Shown: positions 27,397 through 36,609, counted from the stretch's first letter. The stretch is DNA of 64,000 nucleotides from Burkholderia sp. Ac-20365 (GCF_017104715.1 NZ_JAAGPI010000001.1:434001-498000); one strand, 5' to 3'. The notes: generated by a model not told the origin, from the letters alone. Numbers and translations: made by a program.

Positions 27397-28011
27397 ATGA
27401 CGTCATCGATCAAGCTCGTGCTGTTCGACATGGAAGGCGTGTTGTCGCACTACGATCGCGCAGCGCGCACGCAACGCATGGCACAGCTGACGGGCGTGGC
27501 GCCCGAAGCCGTGCGCCACGCGATCTGGGACTCGGGCCTCGAAGCGCGTGCCGACGCCGGCGAGATTACCGACGACGAATATCTGCGCGAACTCGGCGAC
27601 ATGCTGGGTTGCACAGTCAGCCGCGACACGTGGCTGACGGCACGACACGCATCGATCACGCCCAACGCGGACACGCTAGCCGTTGCCGCGCAAGTCGCGA
27701 ACCGGCACGCAATCGCCGTGCTGACCAACAACTGCCGTCTCGTCACCGATCATATCGGCTATCTGAATCCGCCCGTCGCGCAGCTATTCGGCGCGCACGT
27801 GTATCCGTCGGCGGCGTTTGGCGCTGCGAAGCCGGCTGCGCAGGCGTATCTGGGATGCGTCCGTCAGTGCGGCGTCGATGCGGACGCCACGCTGTTTATC
27901 GACGACTCCGATGCCAACGTCACAGGCGCTGCCGATGCAGGTCTGCACGCGTACAAGTTCACCCGCGCCGACGCGCTGTCTCAGGAACTCGCGCGCTTCA
28001 ATCTGCTTTAG
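27397..28011 (+). CDS. HAD-IA-type hydrolase following the hpa operon
   Basis: The 204-residue HAD protein has motif I as FDMEGVLSHYD. The nucleophile Asp11 is present but the +2 acid is Glu and the usual Thr is Val. LTNNCRL (motif II), FGAAKPAAQAYL (motif III Lys) and FIDDSDANV (motif IV) are intact. Function unknown. It starts 103 bp after hpaH, where hpaI would be expected, but it is not an aldolase. Its last 14 bp overlap the convergent MarR-GNAT gene. Confidence 0.85.
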   Translation: MTSSIKLVLFDMEGVLSHYDRAARTQRMAQLTGVAPEAVRHAIWDSGLEARADAGEITDDEYLRELGDMLGCTVSRDTWLTARHASITPNADTLAVAAQVANRHAIAVLTNNCRLVTDHIGYLNPPVAQLFGAHVYPSAAFGAAKPAAQAYLGCVRQCGVDADATLFIDDSDANVTGAADAGLHAYKFTRADALSQELARFNLL

Positions 28012-28999
28012 CACGCGAGCGTTTCGACGTCGCCTTGCGCCGAACGAAGCGCTGCTCGACGACGGTCTTGCCCCATTGCGTGCCTTCCGCCTCTTCGGCA
28101 AGTTCGAAGCCAAACGCTTCATACAGATGCCGTGCGGCATCGAGTCCTTTAAAAGTCCACAGATAGGTTTCGTCGAAGCGTTCGTCGACGAACGCCATCG
28201 CACGCGTCATCAATTGCCTGCCAATGCCCGAGCCGCGCAGCGAATCGTCGACGATGAACCAGCGCAAATGCGCGAGGCGTTTCTTTGGATCTCCGTCGAT
28301 GGCGAGCGACGCCAGCGTTCTGCCGTTGTCGACCACAAGCCACATTTGCCTGTTCGGATCGGGCAACTGTGCCGCAAATTCCGCGAGTCCCGTCGCGACG
28401 ATCTTTTCGAAGTACACGCCGAAGCCGGAATGCTGCGAGTAGTAACGCGCGTGCAGACTCGCAACGTCGCCGATGCAGCCGGGCTGATAACCCTCTACGA
28501 TCTGCGCGCCCGATGCCGCGGCCTGTTGCGTTTCCTTCGCGTCGTTGTCCTGCGCGAGCGCGCTCGCATACAGCGACAGCGCGCGCACCAGTGACTGTTG
28601 ATCGGACGGCGCGAGCTTGCGCAGCGCGCTCGACACCTGATCGGTCGCGAACTTGTCGATCTGCTTGCGAAGCTGCTGACCCGCTCTAGTCAGATAAAGC
28701 TCCGACGAACGTGCATCGTCGCTCGACGCAGTGCGTTCGACTAGCCCAGCCGTCTCGAGTTTTGCGATCTGCCGGCTAGCGTTCGATTTGTCGAGCCTCA
28801 ACAGGTGAGCGAGATCGCGCGCCTGCATGCCCGGCGCCGCGCCGATCTCGAGAATGGCGTGCACGGCAGACGGCGCGAGATCGCTTTCCGCCAGCGTGGC
28901 GCGCATGAAGCCCAGTTCCCGCACGAGTTTGCGCGAGAACTCGCGCAGTTCGAGAATGGTTTTGTCGCGTGATTGGGCGGGTGTATCGACGATGTCCAC
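27998..28999 (-). CDS. MarR regulator fused to a GNAT acetyltransferase
   Basis: The 333-residue protein has an N-terminal MarR winged helix (about 1-150; QARDLAHLLRLDKSNASRQI, LVERTASSDDARSSELYLT) and a C-terminal GNAT domain (about 165-315; FIVDDSLRGSGIGRQLM acetyl-CoA loop). MarR-GNAT fusions are known, but their acetylation targets are mostly unknown. The start is GTG at 28999, with AGGAAAG about 6 bp upstream. A further-upstream TTG would begin inside the operators. Two inverted repeats directly upstream suggest autoregulation. Confidence 0.88.
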   Translation of the reverse strand: MDIVDTPAQSRDKTILELREFSRKLVRELGFMRATLAESDLAPSAVHAILEIGAAPGMQARDLAHLLRLDKSNASRQIAKLETAGLVERTASSDDARSSELYLTRAGQQLRKQIDKFATDQVSSALRKLAPSDQQSLVRALSLYASALAQDNDAKETQQAAASGAQIVEGYQPGCIGDVASLHARYYSQHSGFGVYFEKIVATGLAEFAAQLPDPNRQMWLVVDNGRTLASLAIDGDPKKRLAHLRWFIVDDSLRGSGIGRQLMTRAMAFVDERFDETYLWTFKGLDAARHLYEAFGFELAEEAEGTQWGKTVVEQRFVRRKATSKRSRAKAD

Positions 29000-29012
29000 G
29001 GTCTTTCCTGTA

Positions 29013-29049
29013 GTTGCGCTTCGCAACCACTATAGTTGCATTCCGCAAC
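29013..29049. promoter_or_regulatory. Tandem inverted-repeat operators upstream of the MarR-GNAT gene
   Basis: GTTGCG-CTT-CGCAAC (29013-29027) and GTTGC-ATTCC-GCAAC (29035-29049) are two inverted repeats of the same motif, centred 22 bp apart (two helical turns). A further GCAACT half-site follows at 29054. They sit 14-50 bp upstream of the GTG start, where a MarR dimer pair would block transcription. Confidence 0.7.
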
Positions 29050-29075
29050 TTATGCAACTCATGCAAGAGGTGAAC

Positions 29076-29627
29076 TCATTCGTCCTTCCACTTGATCGAA
29101 CATCCCAGCGCGGGATATTGCGTGTCGGGGCCGGCGCCCGTTTGCACGATTTGCTGCATCGCATCGAACAGATCGCGGCGCGCATCGGGAATAGGATCTT
29201 TGCGCGACGCGTCCAACCTGCCGCGATAACGCAATAGCAGCCCAGAATCGAAGCCGTAGAACTCCGGTGTGCACACCGCGCCGTAAGCACGCGCGACCTG
29301 CTGCGACGCATCGTGCAGATAGGGAAAAGGCAATTGCCATTCAGCCGACAGCGCGATCATCCGTTCGAATGAATCGTCCGGATACGCAACGCTGTCATTC
29401 GCGTTGATGCCAACAGTGCCGATGCCCAGTTCCGCCAGATCGCGCGCGTCGCGCACGATGCGCGGCAATGCTGCCTTCACATAAGGACAATGGTTGCACA
29501 TGAAGATCACGACCAGTCCCTTCGGCCCGCGCACTTCCTCGAGTGTGTAAGTGCGTCCATCCGTTGCAGGCAGCGAAAATGTCGGCGCTGCAGTGCCGGG
29601 CTCGCCAGGTGGAGATTCAGTAGCCAT
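29076..29627 (-). CDS. Thioredoxin-fold peroxiredoxin/AhpC-TSA-like protein
   Basis: The 183-residue protein has a thioredoxin fold with FMCNHCPYVKAALPRIV, giving a CxxC pair and the CPYV pattern, and later LHDASQQVARAYGAVCTPEF. This matches the thioredoxin-family/redoxin group often annotated as thiol peroxidase or ResA-like. No signal peptide is present, so it is cytoplasmic. It lies 32 bp after the glucosidase gene on the same strand and may be co-transcribed. Confidence 0.85.
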   Translation of the reverse strand: MATESPPGEPGTAAPTFSLPATDGRTYTLEEVRGPKGLVVIFMCNHCPYVKAALPRIVRDARDLAELGIGTVGINANDSVAYPDDSFERMIALSAEWQLPFPYLHDASQQVARAYGAVCTPEFYGFDSGLLLRYRGRLDASRKDPIPDARRDLFDAMQQIVQTGAGPDTQYPALGCSIKWKDE

Positions 29628-29658
29628 CCAGTGCTCCTTGGTTCATCGTGTCGACGAA

Positions 29659-32406
29659 CTAACGGCCCATTGTTGCAGCCATCGTGTCTTCCTTCGTGTG
29701 GGTTGTAGCAGTAGGCATCGCATCGGGCGCGACGTGAGAAAGCCGCATCATGCGCGGCTGGAGCAGCAGCGCGACCAGCCCCGTCCAGCCGGTCTGATGC
29801 GAAGCGCCGACGCCGCGTCCGTTGTCGCCGTGAAAGTACTCATGAAACAGGATCAGGTCCTGCGAACGCGGATCCGCTTGCAACATCGGATACGCAGCCA
29901 TCACCGGCCGCACGCCTTGCTCGTTCTTCAGGAATAGCGTCGTGACACGCCGCGCGAGATCGTCGGCGACATCACTGAGCGAATTGCATTTGCCCGAACC
30001 CGTCGGATGTTCGATGCGAAAATCATCGCCGTAGTAGCGGTGAAATTCGTATAGCGACTCGATCAGCAGATAGTTGACGGGTATCCACACGGGGCCGCGC
30101 CAGTTCGAGTTGCCGCCGAACACACGCGATTCCGACTCGGCAGGTAGATACTCGATGCAGACATGCACGCTATCGTGATCGAACACGTACGGCTCTTTCA
30201 GGTGCACACGCGAAAGCGCGCGCACGCCGAAGTCGGACAGAAACTCGTTTTCATCGAGCGCGCGCTTGAGCAGCGCTTTCATTCTGTGTCCGCGCAATAG
30301 CGATAGCAGCGACGTGTTGGCTTTGCCGGGTTCTGTCCAGCGCGACACGAGTTTCGCGAGATTCGGCCGGTGATCGAGAAACCACGCCAGCCGTTCGCGC
30401 AATCCTGGCAGATGACCATGCACCTGTTCGTCGAGTACATGTACCGCAAAAAGCGGAATCAGTCCGACGATAGAGCGGATACGCATCGGCACGCGCGTTC
30501 CGTCGGGAAGATGCAGTACGTCATAGAAGAACTCGTCGCGCCCGTCCCATAGCCCTGTATTGCAGACTTCGCCGCAACTGACCGCTTCGGCGATATACAG
30601 AAAGTGTTCGAAGAACTTCACCGCGATTTCGACGTACGCCGAATTCGTCATCGCGAGTTCGAGGCCGATCTGCATCAGATCGAGCGCATACGAAGCCATC
30701 CACGCAGTCCCGTCCGCCTGGTCGATGCGGCCGCCCGTCGGCAATGGCGAAGAGCGATCGAAGATGCCGATATTGTCGAGTCCGAGAAAGCCGCCCTGGA
30801 AGATATTGCGGTCGTCCGCGTCCTTGCGGTTGACCCACCACGAGAAATTGAGCAGCAGCTTATGGAACATCACTTCGAGAAACTCGTGGTCGCCAACCCC
30901 CGTTATCTCGCGGTCGAGTTCATACACACGCCACGTGGCCCACGCATGCACGGGCGGATTCGCGTCGCCGAACGCCCATTCGTATGCGGGCAGTTGCCCG
31001 TTCGGATGCATGTAGCGCTCTTTCACGAGCAACTGCAATTGCTTCTTTGCAAAGTCGGGATCGATGATCGCGAACGCCACGGCGTGAAAGGCGAGATCCC
31101 ATGATGCGTACCACGGGTACTCCCACTTGTCGGGCATCGATACGATGTCGCCGTTGCACATGTGCCGCCAGTCCGCGTTGCGGCCATGCCTGCGGACTTT
31201 CGGCGGCGTGGGTTGGCCCGGATCGCCGTCATGCCAGCGCGTCACGTCGAACTGGTAATACTGCTTCGACCACAACATGCCGGCGAGCGCCTGACGCTGC
31301 ACGAGCCGGGCGTCGGCATCGGTGATGTCATGTTGAAGGGCTGCGTAGAATTCGTCGGCTTCCGCCTGGCGGCGCGCGAAAAGGGCGGGCATGTCGAGCG
31401 GCGCAAATTCGGCAACGGACTCGGGACGCCAGCGCAAATAGAGCTCGGACTGTTCGTGTGGTCCGAGTTGAAGCACGACATGCGCAGCCGCGCGCGTGCC
31501 TTCGTCGCGCCGTATCGCGCGCTCGTCGCCATCGATCAGATAATCGTTGAAGCCGTCCTTGAACGGCCCGTCACCGTCGATGCCGAAAATGCGGCGCACA
31601 TTGGTTTCGTTCTCGCAGAACAGCCATTCGACGGGCTGTTGCGCCGACGCTGTCACGATCATCGTGCCGTATGCGGGATTGCGCGCGACGACCCGCGCGC
31701 CTTCGGCAGGATCGGGCTCCAGCGTCAACGAAGGTTTGCCAGGCTTGCCCGACCACGCCCAACGGTTGCGCGCCCAGAACTGCGGTAATACGTGCAGTGC
31801 AGCGTCACAGTCGGCGCGGTTTTCGACCGTCACGCGCATCACGATGTCGTCGGCCGTGTGCTTCGCGTATTCGATCCACACGTCGAAGTAGCGGTTGTCG
31901 TCGAACACGCCCGTATCGAGCACTTCATATTCGGGCCGATCCGCGCCGCGCCGCGCGTTTTCGTCGATCAGATCCTGATAGGGATAAGCATCGTGCGGAT
32001 ACTTATAGAGCATCTTCATGTACGAATGCGTCGGCGTGCCGTCGACGTAGAAGTACAACTCCTTCACGTCTTCGCCGTGATTGCCCTGCTCGTTCGTCAG
32101 GCCGAACAGCCGTTCCTTGATGATGGCATCTCGCCCGTTCCAGAGCGCAAGCGATACGCACCAGTCGAGTGGATCGTTGCCGAATCCACCGATACCATCC
32201 TCGCCCCAGCGATACATCCGGCTGCGCGCATGATCGTGCGGAAAATAATCCCACGCCGTGCCGTATTCGCTGTAATCCTCGCGCACGGTGCCCCATTGGC
32301 GGTCGCTCAGATACGGGCCCCATCGGCGCCAATGCGCGAGGTCCGGGCCATGAAGACGCGAACCTTCCTTCGTCTGGAGCAGATTGATTGCACTCAACGG
32401 CTGCAT
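29659..32406 (-). CDS. Large MGH1/GH63-like glucosidase
   Basis: The 915-residue protein resembles bacterial GH63-type glucosyl/mannosyl glycosidases: YGTAWDYFPHDHARSRMYRW, FGNDPLDWCVSLALWNGRD, RHMCNGDIVSMPDKWEYPW, NWRGPVWIPVNYLLIESL and FHEYFHGDNGRGVGASHQTG. The ATG at 32406 has GGGAGG upstream. The substrate is not certain (alpha-glucosides or mannosyl/glucosylglycerate-type compounds). No signal peptide is seen, so it is probably cytoplasmic. Confidence 0.83.
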   Translation of the reverse strand: MQPLSAINLLQTKEGSRLHGPDLAHWRRWGPYLSDRQWGTVREDYSEYGTAWDYFPHDHARSRMYRWGEDGIGGFGNDPLDWCVSLALWNGRDAIIKERLFGLTNEQGNHGEDVKELYFYVDGTPTHSYMKMLYKYPHDAYPYQDLIDENARRGADRPEYEVLDTGVFDDNRYFDVWIEYAKHTADDIVMRVTVENRADCDAALHVLPQFWARNRWAWSGKPGKPSLTLEPDPAEGARVVARNPAYGTMIVTASAQQPVEWLFCENETNVRRIFGIDGDGPFKDGFNDYLIDGDERAIRRDEGTRAAAHVVLQLGPHEQSELYLRWRPESVAEFAPLDMPALFARRQAEADEFYAALQHDITDADARLVQRQALAGMLWSKQYYQFDVTRWHDGDPGQPTPPKVRRHGRNADWRHMCNGDIVSMPDKWEYPWYASWDLAFHAVAFAIIDPDFAKKQLQLLVKERYMHPNGQLPAYEWAFGDANPPVHAWATWRVYELDREITGVGDHEFLEVMFHKLLLNFSWWVNRKDADDRNIFQGGFLGLDNIGIFDRSSPLPTGGRIDQADGTAWMASYALDLMQIGLELAMTNSAYVEIAVKFFEHFLYIAEAVSCGEVCNTGLWDGRDEFFYDVLHLPDGTRVPMRIRSIVGLIPLFAVHVLDEQVHGHLPGLRERLAWFLDHRPNLAKLVSRWTEPGKANTSLLSLLRGHRMKALLKRALDENEFLSDFGVRALSRVHLKEPYVFDHDSVHVCIEYLPAESESRVFGGNSNWRGPVWIPVNYLLIESLYEFHRYYGDDFRIEHPTGSGKCNSLSDVADDLARRVTTLFLKNEQGVRPVMAAYPMLQADPRSQDLILFHEYFHGDNGRGVGASHQTGWTGLVALLLQPRMMRLSHVAPDAMPTATTHTKEDTMAATMGR

Positions 32407-32634
32407 TGACGCCTCCCGGGCGAAACCGATCGTCCGATACGTTCGATACATGAACGCCTGTGCTTTTCCGTCGCATGCGCGGTGTGCGCGGACGGAATCA
32501 TGATGATAGGCGCCAACGCGCTGTGTGGCGATTCGAAGGGGCGGCTATCAATCAGGTGCTGCCGATACTGCATTGTCGTTTCAGCGCAGGTTCTCCTGCA
32601 TACTTGAGCGCATCACATTGCGGAACACATCGAT

Positions 32635-33564
32635 ATGGTTGCGAACCTCGCAAGCTCGTGGCTGACGTTCAGCGCGTCCGTGGCCGCTGCGCGCGCGGCT
32701 GGCCGCCCGCTCGTCGCGCTCGAATCGACGATCATCGCGCACGGCATGCCGTATCCGGAGAACGTGCGCACGGCGCGCGAGGTAGAGGCGGTGATTCGCG
32801 ATCTCGGCGCGGAGCCGGCGACGATCGCGCTGATCGGCGGGCGTATCCGCATCGGGCTGTCGGACGAGGAACTCGAACTGATCGCGCGCTCGGACAATGT
32901 GCACAAGGTCAGTCGCCGCGATCTGCCCGCCGTGCTGGCCAGCGGGGAACTGGGCGCGACGACGGTAGCCGGCACGATGATCTGCGCGGCGCTGGCGGGC
33001 ATTGAAGTGTTCGTGACGGGCGGTATCGGCGGCGTGCATCGCGGCGCATCCGAAACCTTCGATATTTCAGCGGACTTGCAGGAACTGGCGAAAACGTCGG
33101 TCGCGGTGGTGTGCGCGGGCGCGAAGTCGATTCTGGATATCGGGCTGACGCTGGAATATCTGGAAACGCATGGCGTGCCCGTGCTCAGTTGCGAGCAGGA
33201 CAACTTCGCCGCGTTCTACACGCGCGACAGCGGTTTTCGCGCGGATTTCAGACTGGACGACCCCGTGCAGCAGGCGCGCTTCATTCGCACCAAATGGGAT
33301 CTCGGCCTCGCAGGCGGCGTCGTGTTGAGCACGCCGGTTCCCGAAGCCGCTGCCATGCCGTCCGCCGAAATCGACGCGTGGACGACGCAGGCGCTCGAAG
33401 ACGCCGCAGCGCAAGGCGTCACCGGAAAAGCGGTCACGCCGTTTCTGCTGTCGCGTATCAAGGCGCTGACGGGCGGGCGCAGCCTCGCGACCAACATCGC
33501 GCTGATCAGACACAACGCGGAAGTCGGCGCGCGGCTCGCGCTTGCGCTGGCGCAGACGCGTTGA
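32635..33564 (+). CDS. psuG: Pseudouridine-5'-phosphate glycosidase
   Basis: The 309-residue PsuG/IndA-family protein has LVALESTIIAHGMPYPENV, VTGGIGGVHRGASETFDIS, VVCAGAKSILDI (lysine region) and LEYLETHGVPVLSC, all conserved in the family. It splits pseudouridine 5'-phosphate to ribose 5-phosphate and uracil. The usual partner kinase psuK is absent beside it. It is divergent from the GH63-like gene and convergent with the small molybdopterin-fold gene. Confidence 0.93.
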   Translation: MVANLASSWLTFSASVAAARAAGRPLVALESTIIAHGMPYPENVRTAREVEAVIRDLGAEPATIALIGGRIRIGLSDEELELIARSDNVHKVSRRDLPAVLASGELGATTVAGTMICAALAGIEVFVTGGIGGVHRGASETFDISADLQELAKTSVAVVCAGAKSILDIGLTLEYLETHGVPVLSCEQDNFAAFYTRDSGFRADFRLDDPVQQARFIRTKWDLGLAGGVVLSTPVPEAAAMPSAEIDAWTTQALEDAAAQGVTGKAVTPFLLSRIKALTGGRSLATNIALIRHNAEVGARLALALAQTR

Positions 33565-33579
33565 GCCGTCGCCGCGTAT

Positions 33580-34176
33580 TCACGCCGTGGCTACCGTGAT
33601 CTCGTAGAGTCCCCACGGACACAACACGAAACGCTCCTTGAGCGGCTTGCTGGCGAGTTCGGGAATGTTGTCGGCATCGTAGATTGCCCAGAGCGGGCCA
33701 AGGCCGCCGAGCGGCATCGGCTTGCCGTCGAATTGCGTCGCCACGATGAAGCGCCATGCGCGAATGTTATCGAGCGTGGTCAGCACTGCGTAGCCGTCGA
33801 TGGCGCGCATCGAGACCTTCGTATCGCCCGCGCTGGCCGCGCCCGTCTGCTCGAGCACGTTCGCCAGCAGCGGACCGCTCAACGTGTGCTGTTTCGCGTC
33901 GTATTCGATGGTCGGCCTGATCGTGACGGCGGGCATGCCCGCGAGCGTCGGGTAATCGAACGTGTAGGCCGACGTGAATTTGACGAGTTGCTTCGTCATC
34001 AGCGGATCGAATGCCGGGTCCAGCGCGCCGCGGTTCGAGCGCTTGATCGCGCCCGACACCGTGAGTATCGCGGGAGCCGCGGCACAGGCGGCGGATTTCG
34101 CATTCGTGGCGCCGAATGCAGGCGTGGCGCCGACGCCGATGACAGCGGCGCTGGCAAGGAACTGGCGTTTGTTCAT
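33580..34176 (-). CDS. Exported small molybdopterin-oxidoreductase-fold protein
   Basis: The 198-residue product begins MNKRQFLASAAVIGVGATPA, a Sec-type signal peptide with a single Arg. The mature part (LTVSGAIKRSNRGALDP, LSGPLLANVLEQTGA, MRAIDGYAVLTTLDNIRAWR, GLGPLWAIYD, WGLYEI) resembles the short SUOX/YedY-like molybdopterin-binding domain proteins. Whether it binds cofactor is unknown. The ATG at 34176 is chosen over an in-frame TTG six bases upstream because GGAG is suitably placed. Confidence 0.75.
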   Translation of the reverse strand: MNKRQFLASAAVIGVGATPAFGATNAKSAACAAAPAILTVSGAIKRSNRGALDPAFDPLMTKQLVKFTSAYTFDYPTLAGMPAVTIRPTIEYDAKQHTLSGPLLANVLEQTGAASAGDTKVSMRAIDGYAVLTTLDNIRAWRFIVATQFDGKPMPLGGLGPLWAIYDADNIPELASKPLKERFVLCPWGLYEITVATA

Positions 34177-34374
34177 GTTCAATGGCTCCGCTGATGTCGT
34201 CGACGCGTTCGACTCTTATACACCGACAACAAGTCGCTGGTAGGGCCCAATAGCGTGTTCAGTGAACGCTTCAGGAGAGGGCAGATTCCGCCCGTCAACC
34301 GATGATGCACGGCATAGAATTATTCCGGGCTTAGCGCTGCATCGAACCGCTGCATCGAACCGGGAGAGTCGCAT

Positions 34375-34788
34375 ATGGAAGACGATTCACAACGCGAACT
34401 CGCGCAACTCGTGGTCGTGCGTCCCGACAGGGAAATTGCCACGACGCAGAAGTTGCCGTACTTCGTCGGCATTTCGGCGACGACAGCAGGTGCGAAAGTG
34501 CTGTCGATGCATCTGGTCGTCGTGCCACCCGGCGGACATGCCGAGCCGCATAGCCACTGCGGTTACGAAACGGGCATTTACGTGCTGGAAGGGCGCGTGG
34601 AAACGCGCTACGGGCCGGGGTTGCGTCAGTCGGTCGTCACGGAAGCGGGCGATTTTCTGTTCATTCCGCCCGGCATGCCGCATCAGCCGTTCAACCTCAG
34701 CGCGACCGAACCGGCGCGCGCGATCGTGGCGCGCAATCTGCCCGGCGAGCAGGAGCAGGTCGTGCCTTACGACCCGTCCAGCGAGTAA
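34375..34788 (+). CDS. Cupin-domain protein
   Basis: The 137-residue single-domain cupin has motif 1 as PGGHAEPHSHCGYETGIYVL (metal His residues) and motif 2 as GDFLFIPPGMPHQPFNLS. It is a metal-binding small beta-barrel of unknown substrate. It starts about 200 bp from the divergent small molybdopterin-fold gene and is followed by a separate hydrolase gene behind a palindrome. Confidence 0.85.
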   Translation: MEDDSQRELAQLVVVRPDREIATTQKLPYFVGISATTAGAKVLSMHLVVVPPGGHAEPHSHCGYETGIYVLEGRVETRYGPGLRQSVVTEAGDFLFIPPGMPHQPFNLSATEPARAIVARNLPGEQEQVVPYDPSSE

Positions 34789-34826
34789 CACGCGGGCCCG
34801 ATGACGACCGGTATCAGAAAAACTGA

Positions 34827-34840
34827 TCGGATCGATCCGA
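34827..34840. promoter_or_regulatory. Perfect palindrome upstream of the hydrolase gene
   Basis: TCGGATCGATCCGA is a perfect 14-bp palindrome, 39 bp after the cupin stop and 74 bp before the hydrolase ATG. It may be an operator. The T-run further downstream (GTTTTT) is too far for a classical terminator. Confidence 0.4.
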
Positions 34841-34913
34841 ATTACGCGTTTTTCTTACATCACAGAATCCTGCATAGTAGGCACACCGCGATACATATAA
34901 GGTAGTGACTGCC

Positions 34914-35765
34914 ATGAACATGCGAACCGACCACTCATTGCTGGCCGAGGCCCAGCTGAGTTTCGCGAATGTCGCATCGGGCATTTGCATTCCGTATGTG
35001 GAGCGCGGCGCGGGCGAACCCGTCGTGTTCGTGCATGGCTCGCTGTGCGACTACCGCTATTGGGACGCGCAGATCGCGCCGCTGTCCGCGCATTTCCGCT
35101 GTATCGCGCCGAGTCTGAGCCACTATTGGCCTGCCGCCGAAGCGTGCATCCAGAACGACTTCGGCTGGCAGGCGCATGTCGCGGAGCTGGCCGAATTCAT
35201 CGTTGCGATGGATCTCGCGCCCGTTCACCTCGTCGGTCATTCGCGCGGCGGCTGCGTCGCGTTTCAGCTTGCGCTCGAATATCCGCGGCTCGTCAAAACC
35301 TTGACGCTCGCCGATCCCGGCGGCCCGCTGCAACTGGACGGCATGCGCGAGGCGTCCTTGCCGTCCGCGATGAACGCGTTGCGCGCCAAGGTGGCAGGCA
35401 TGATCGAAGACGGCGTCGTGGAGCCGGGCCTCGAACTGTTCGTCGATTCCGTCAGCGCGCCCGGCGCGTGGAAAAAGAGCACGGACGCGTTCCGCATGAT
35501 GGCCATCGATAACGCCAGCACGCTGCCCAAGCAGTTTCTCGATCCGCTGCCCGCCTATTCACGCGATACGGCCGCGCAGGTCGCATGCCGGACGCTGCTG
35601 ATCGACGGACAAAAGAGTCCGCGGATGTTCCGCAACAACGTCGACAGCCTCGAAGGCTGGATCTATCAGGCGCATCGCGAAACGATCGCGGGCGCGTCGC
35701 ACGGCATGAACGTCGCGAATCCCGGCGCGTTCAACAGAATGCTCCGTACCTTCATCGAACACTGA
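34914..35765 (+). CDS. Alpha/beta hydrolase
   Basis: The 283-residue protein has the family HG motif (VVFVHGSLCDYRYWD), the nucleophile elbow GHSRGG (Ser110), and a C-terminal His in GASHGMNVANP. The active site is complete. The family includes esterases and C-C bond hydrolases, and the substrate is unknown. ATG 34914 is chosen, with GTG 34905 and ATG 34920 possible. It stands alone and converges with a GNAT gene 25 bp after its stop. Confidence 0.87.
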   Translation: MNMRTDHSLLAEAQLSFANVASGICIPYVERGAGEPVVFVHGSLCDYRYWDAQIAPLSAHFRCIAPSLSHYWPAAEACIQNDFGWQAHVAELAEFIVAMDLAPVHLVGHSRGGCVAFQLALEYPRLVKTLTLADPGGPLQLDGMREASLPSAMNALRAKVAGMIEDGVVEPGLELFVDSVSAPGAWKKSTDAFRMMAIDNASTLPKQFLDPLPAYSRDTAAQVACRTLLIDGQKSPRMFRNNVDSLEGWIYQAHRETIAGASHGMNVANPGAFNRMLRTFIEH

Positions 35766-35790
35766 CGCGACGCCTTTCGCGCTCAAGCGC

Positions 35791-36297
35791 TCAACCGAGC
35801 TGCAGCACCATTTCGACTTCGCGATCCGCGTCGCCGTCGAAGGCATCGTCGTCCGGCTCGTCCTCCACGGGTTCGAAACCCACCGCCTGATATAGCGCAA
35901 TCGCGCGCGCATTCTCGACACCCGTATTGAGCGCAATCTGCGTCAGCCCCATCGTGCGCGCTTCATCGACGACTGCCGCGATCAGGCGCCGCGCGATACC
36001 GCTCCTGCGGTGCGTATCCGCGACGAACAAACCCCACAGAAAGCCCTTTTGCTGCACGGGACGCAACGGGTAACGCCGCAATCCCACGACGGCGACCAGC
36101 GCCTCGCCGGCGAATGCGCCGAATACCACCTGATTCGCCGTCGAGCAGATGCGCGCTTCAATCTCTTCGATCGAGCGTTTTGCTTCTTCCTCGCGTGTCG
36201 ACAGAAACGATTCAGGCGCTTCGTCGATTGCGCGCAGACGCAGCGACGCGTAGGCGGCGGCGTCGTCGGCGTGAAGAGGGCGGATGGTGGTTTCCAT
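35791..36297 (-). CDS. GNAT-family N-acetyltransferase
   Basis: The 168-residue protein has a single GNAT domain: GLFVADTHRRSGIARRLIA (acetyl-CoA loop RxxGIA), LNTGVENARAIALYQAVGFE and an acidic tail. Substrate unknown. It is monocistronic. Confidence 0.87.
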   Translation of the reverse strand: METTIRPLHADDAAAYASLRLRAIDEAPESFLSTREEEAKRSIEEIEARICSTANQVVFGAFAGEALVAVVGLRRYPLRPVQQKGFLWGLFVADTHRRSGIARRLIAAVVDEARTMGLTQIALNTGVENARAIALYQAVGFEPVEDEPDDDAFDGDADREVEMVLQLG

Positions 36298-36609
36298 GGC
36301 CCGATTTTAAGGGATGGGACGCATTGAAAGCTTGAGTGGGCTTCGTGATTTGACGAAATACGTCGTCGTACAACTAAGTCGGCGTGAGCGCTCATATCAT
36401 GGATCGGACAGGTAAACGCTGTGCCTTATGCCGCGTGAGAACGAGTCGCAGCGTCGCGTCTCCAGGGTAAACGCCCGATTGCAAAAATTGGTGTGCGGCT
36501 TCAATCTGTCATCAGACAACCTATGAGACGAAATGCGTTATCTCGTCCCGTGTATCCCGGTTGCGCAATCTTGCCGGTTTAACACCGGAGCGTAAGGAGG
36601 AGAGACTTC
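36298..36609. other. 312-bp intergenic region with a small inverted repeat
   Basis: No gene is supported here. TGTC-ATCA-GACA (36507-36518) forms an inverted repeat about 90 bp upstream of the gudP-like start and could be a regulator site. AAGGAGGAG just before 36610 is the ribosome-binding site of the transporter. Confidence 0.4.
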
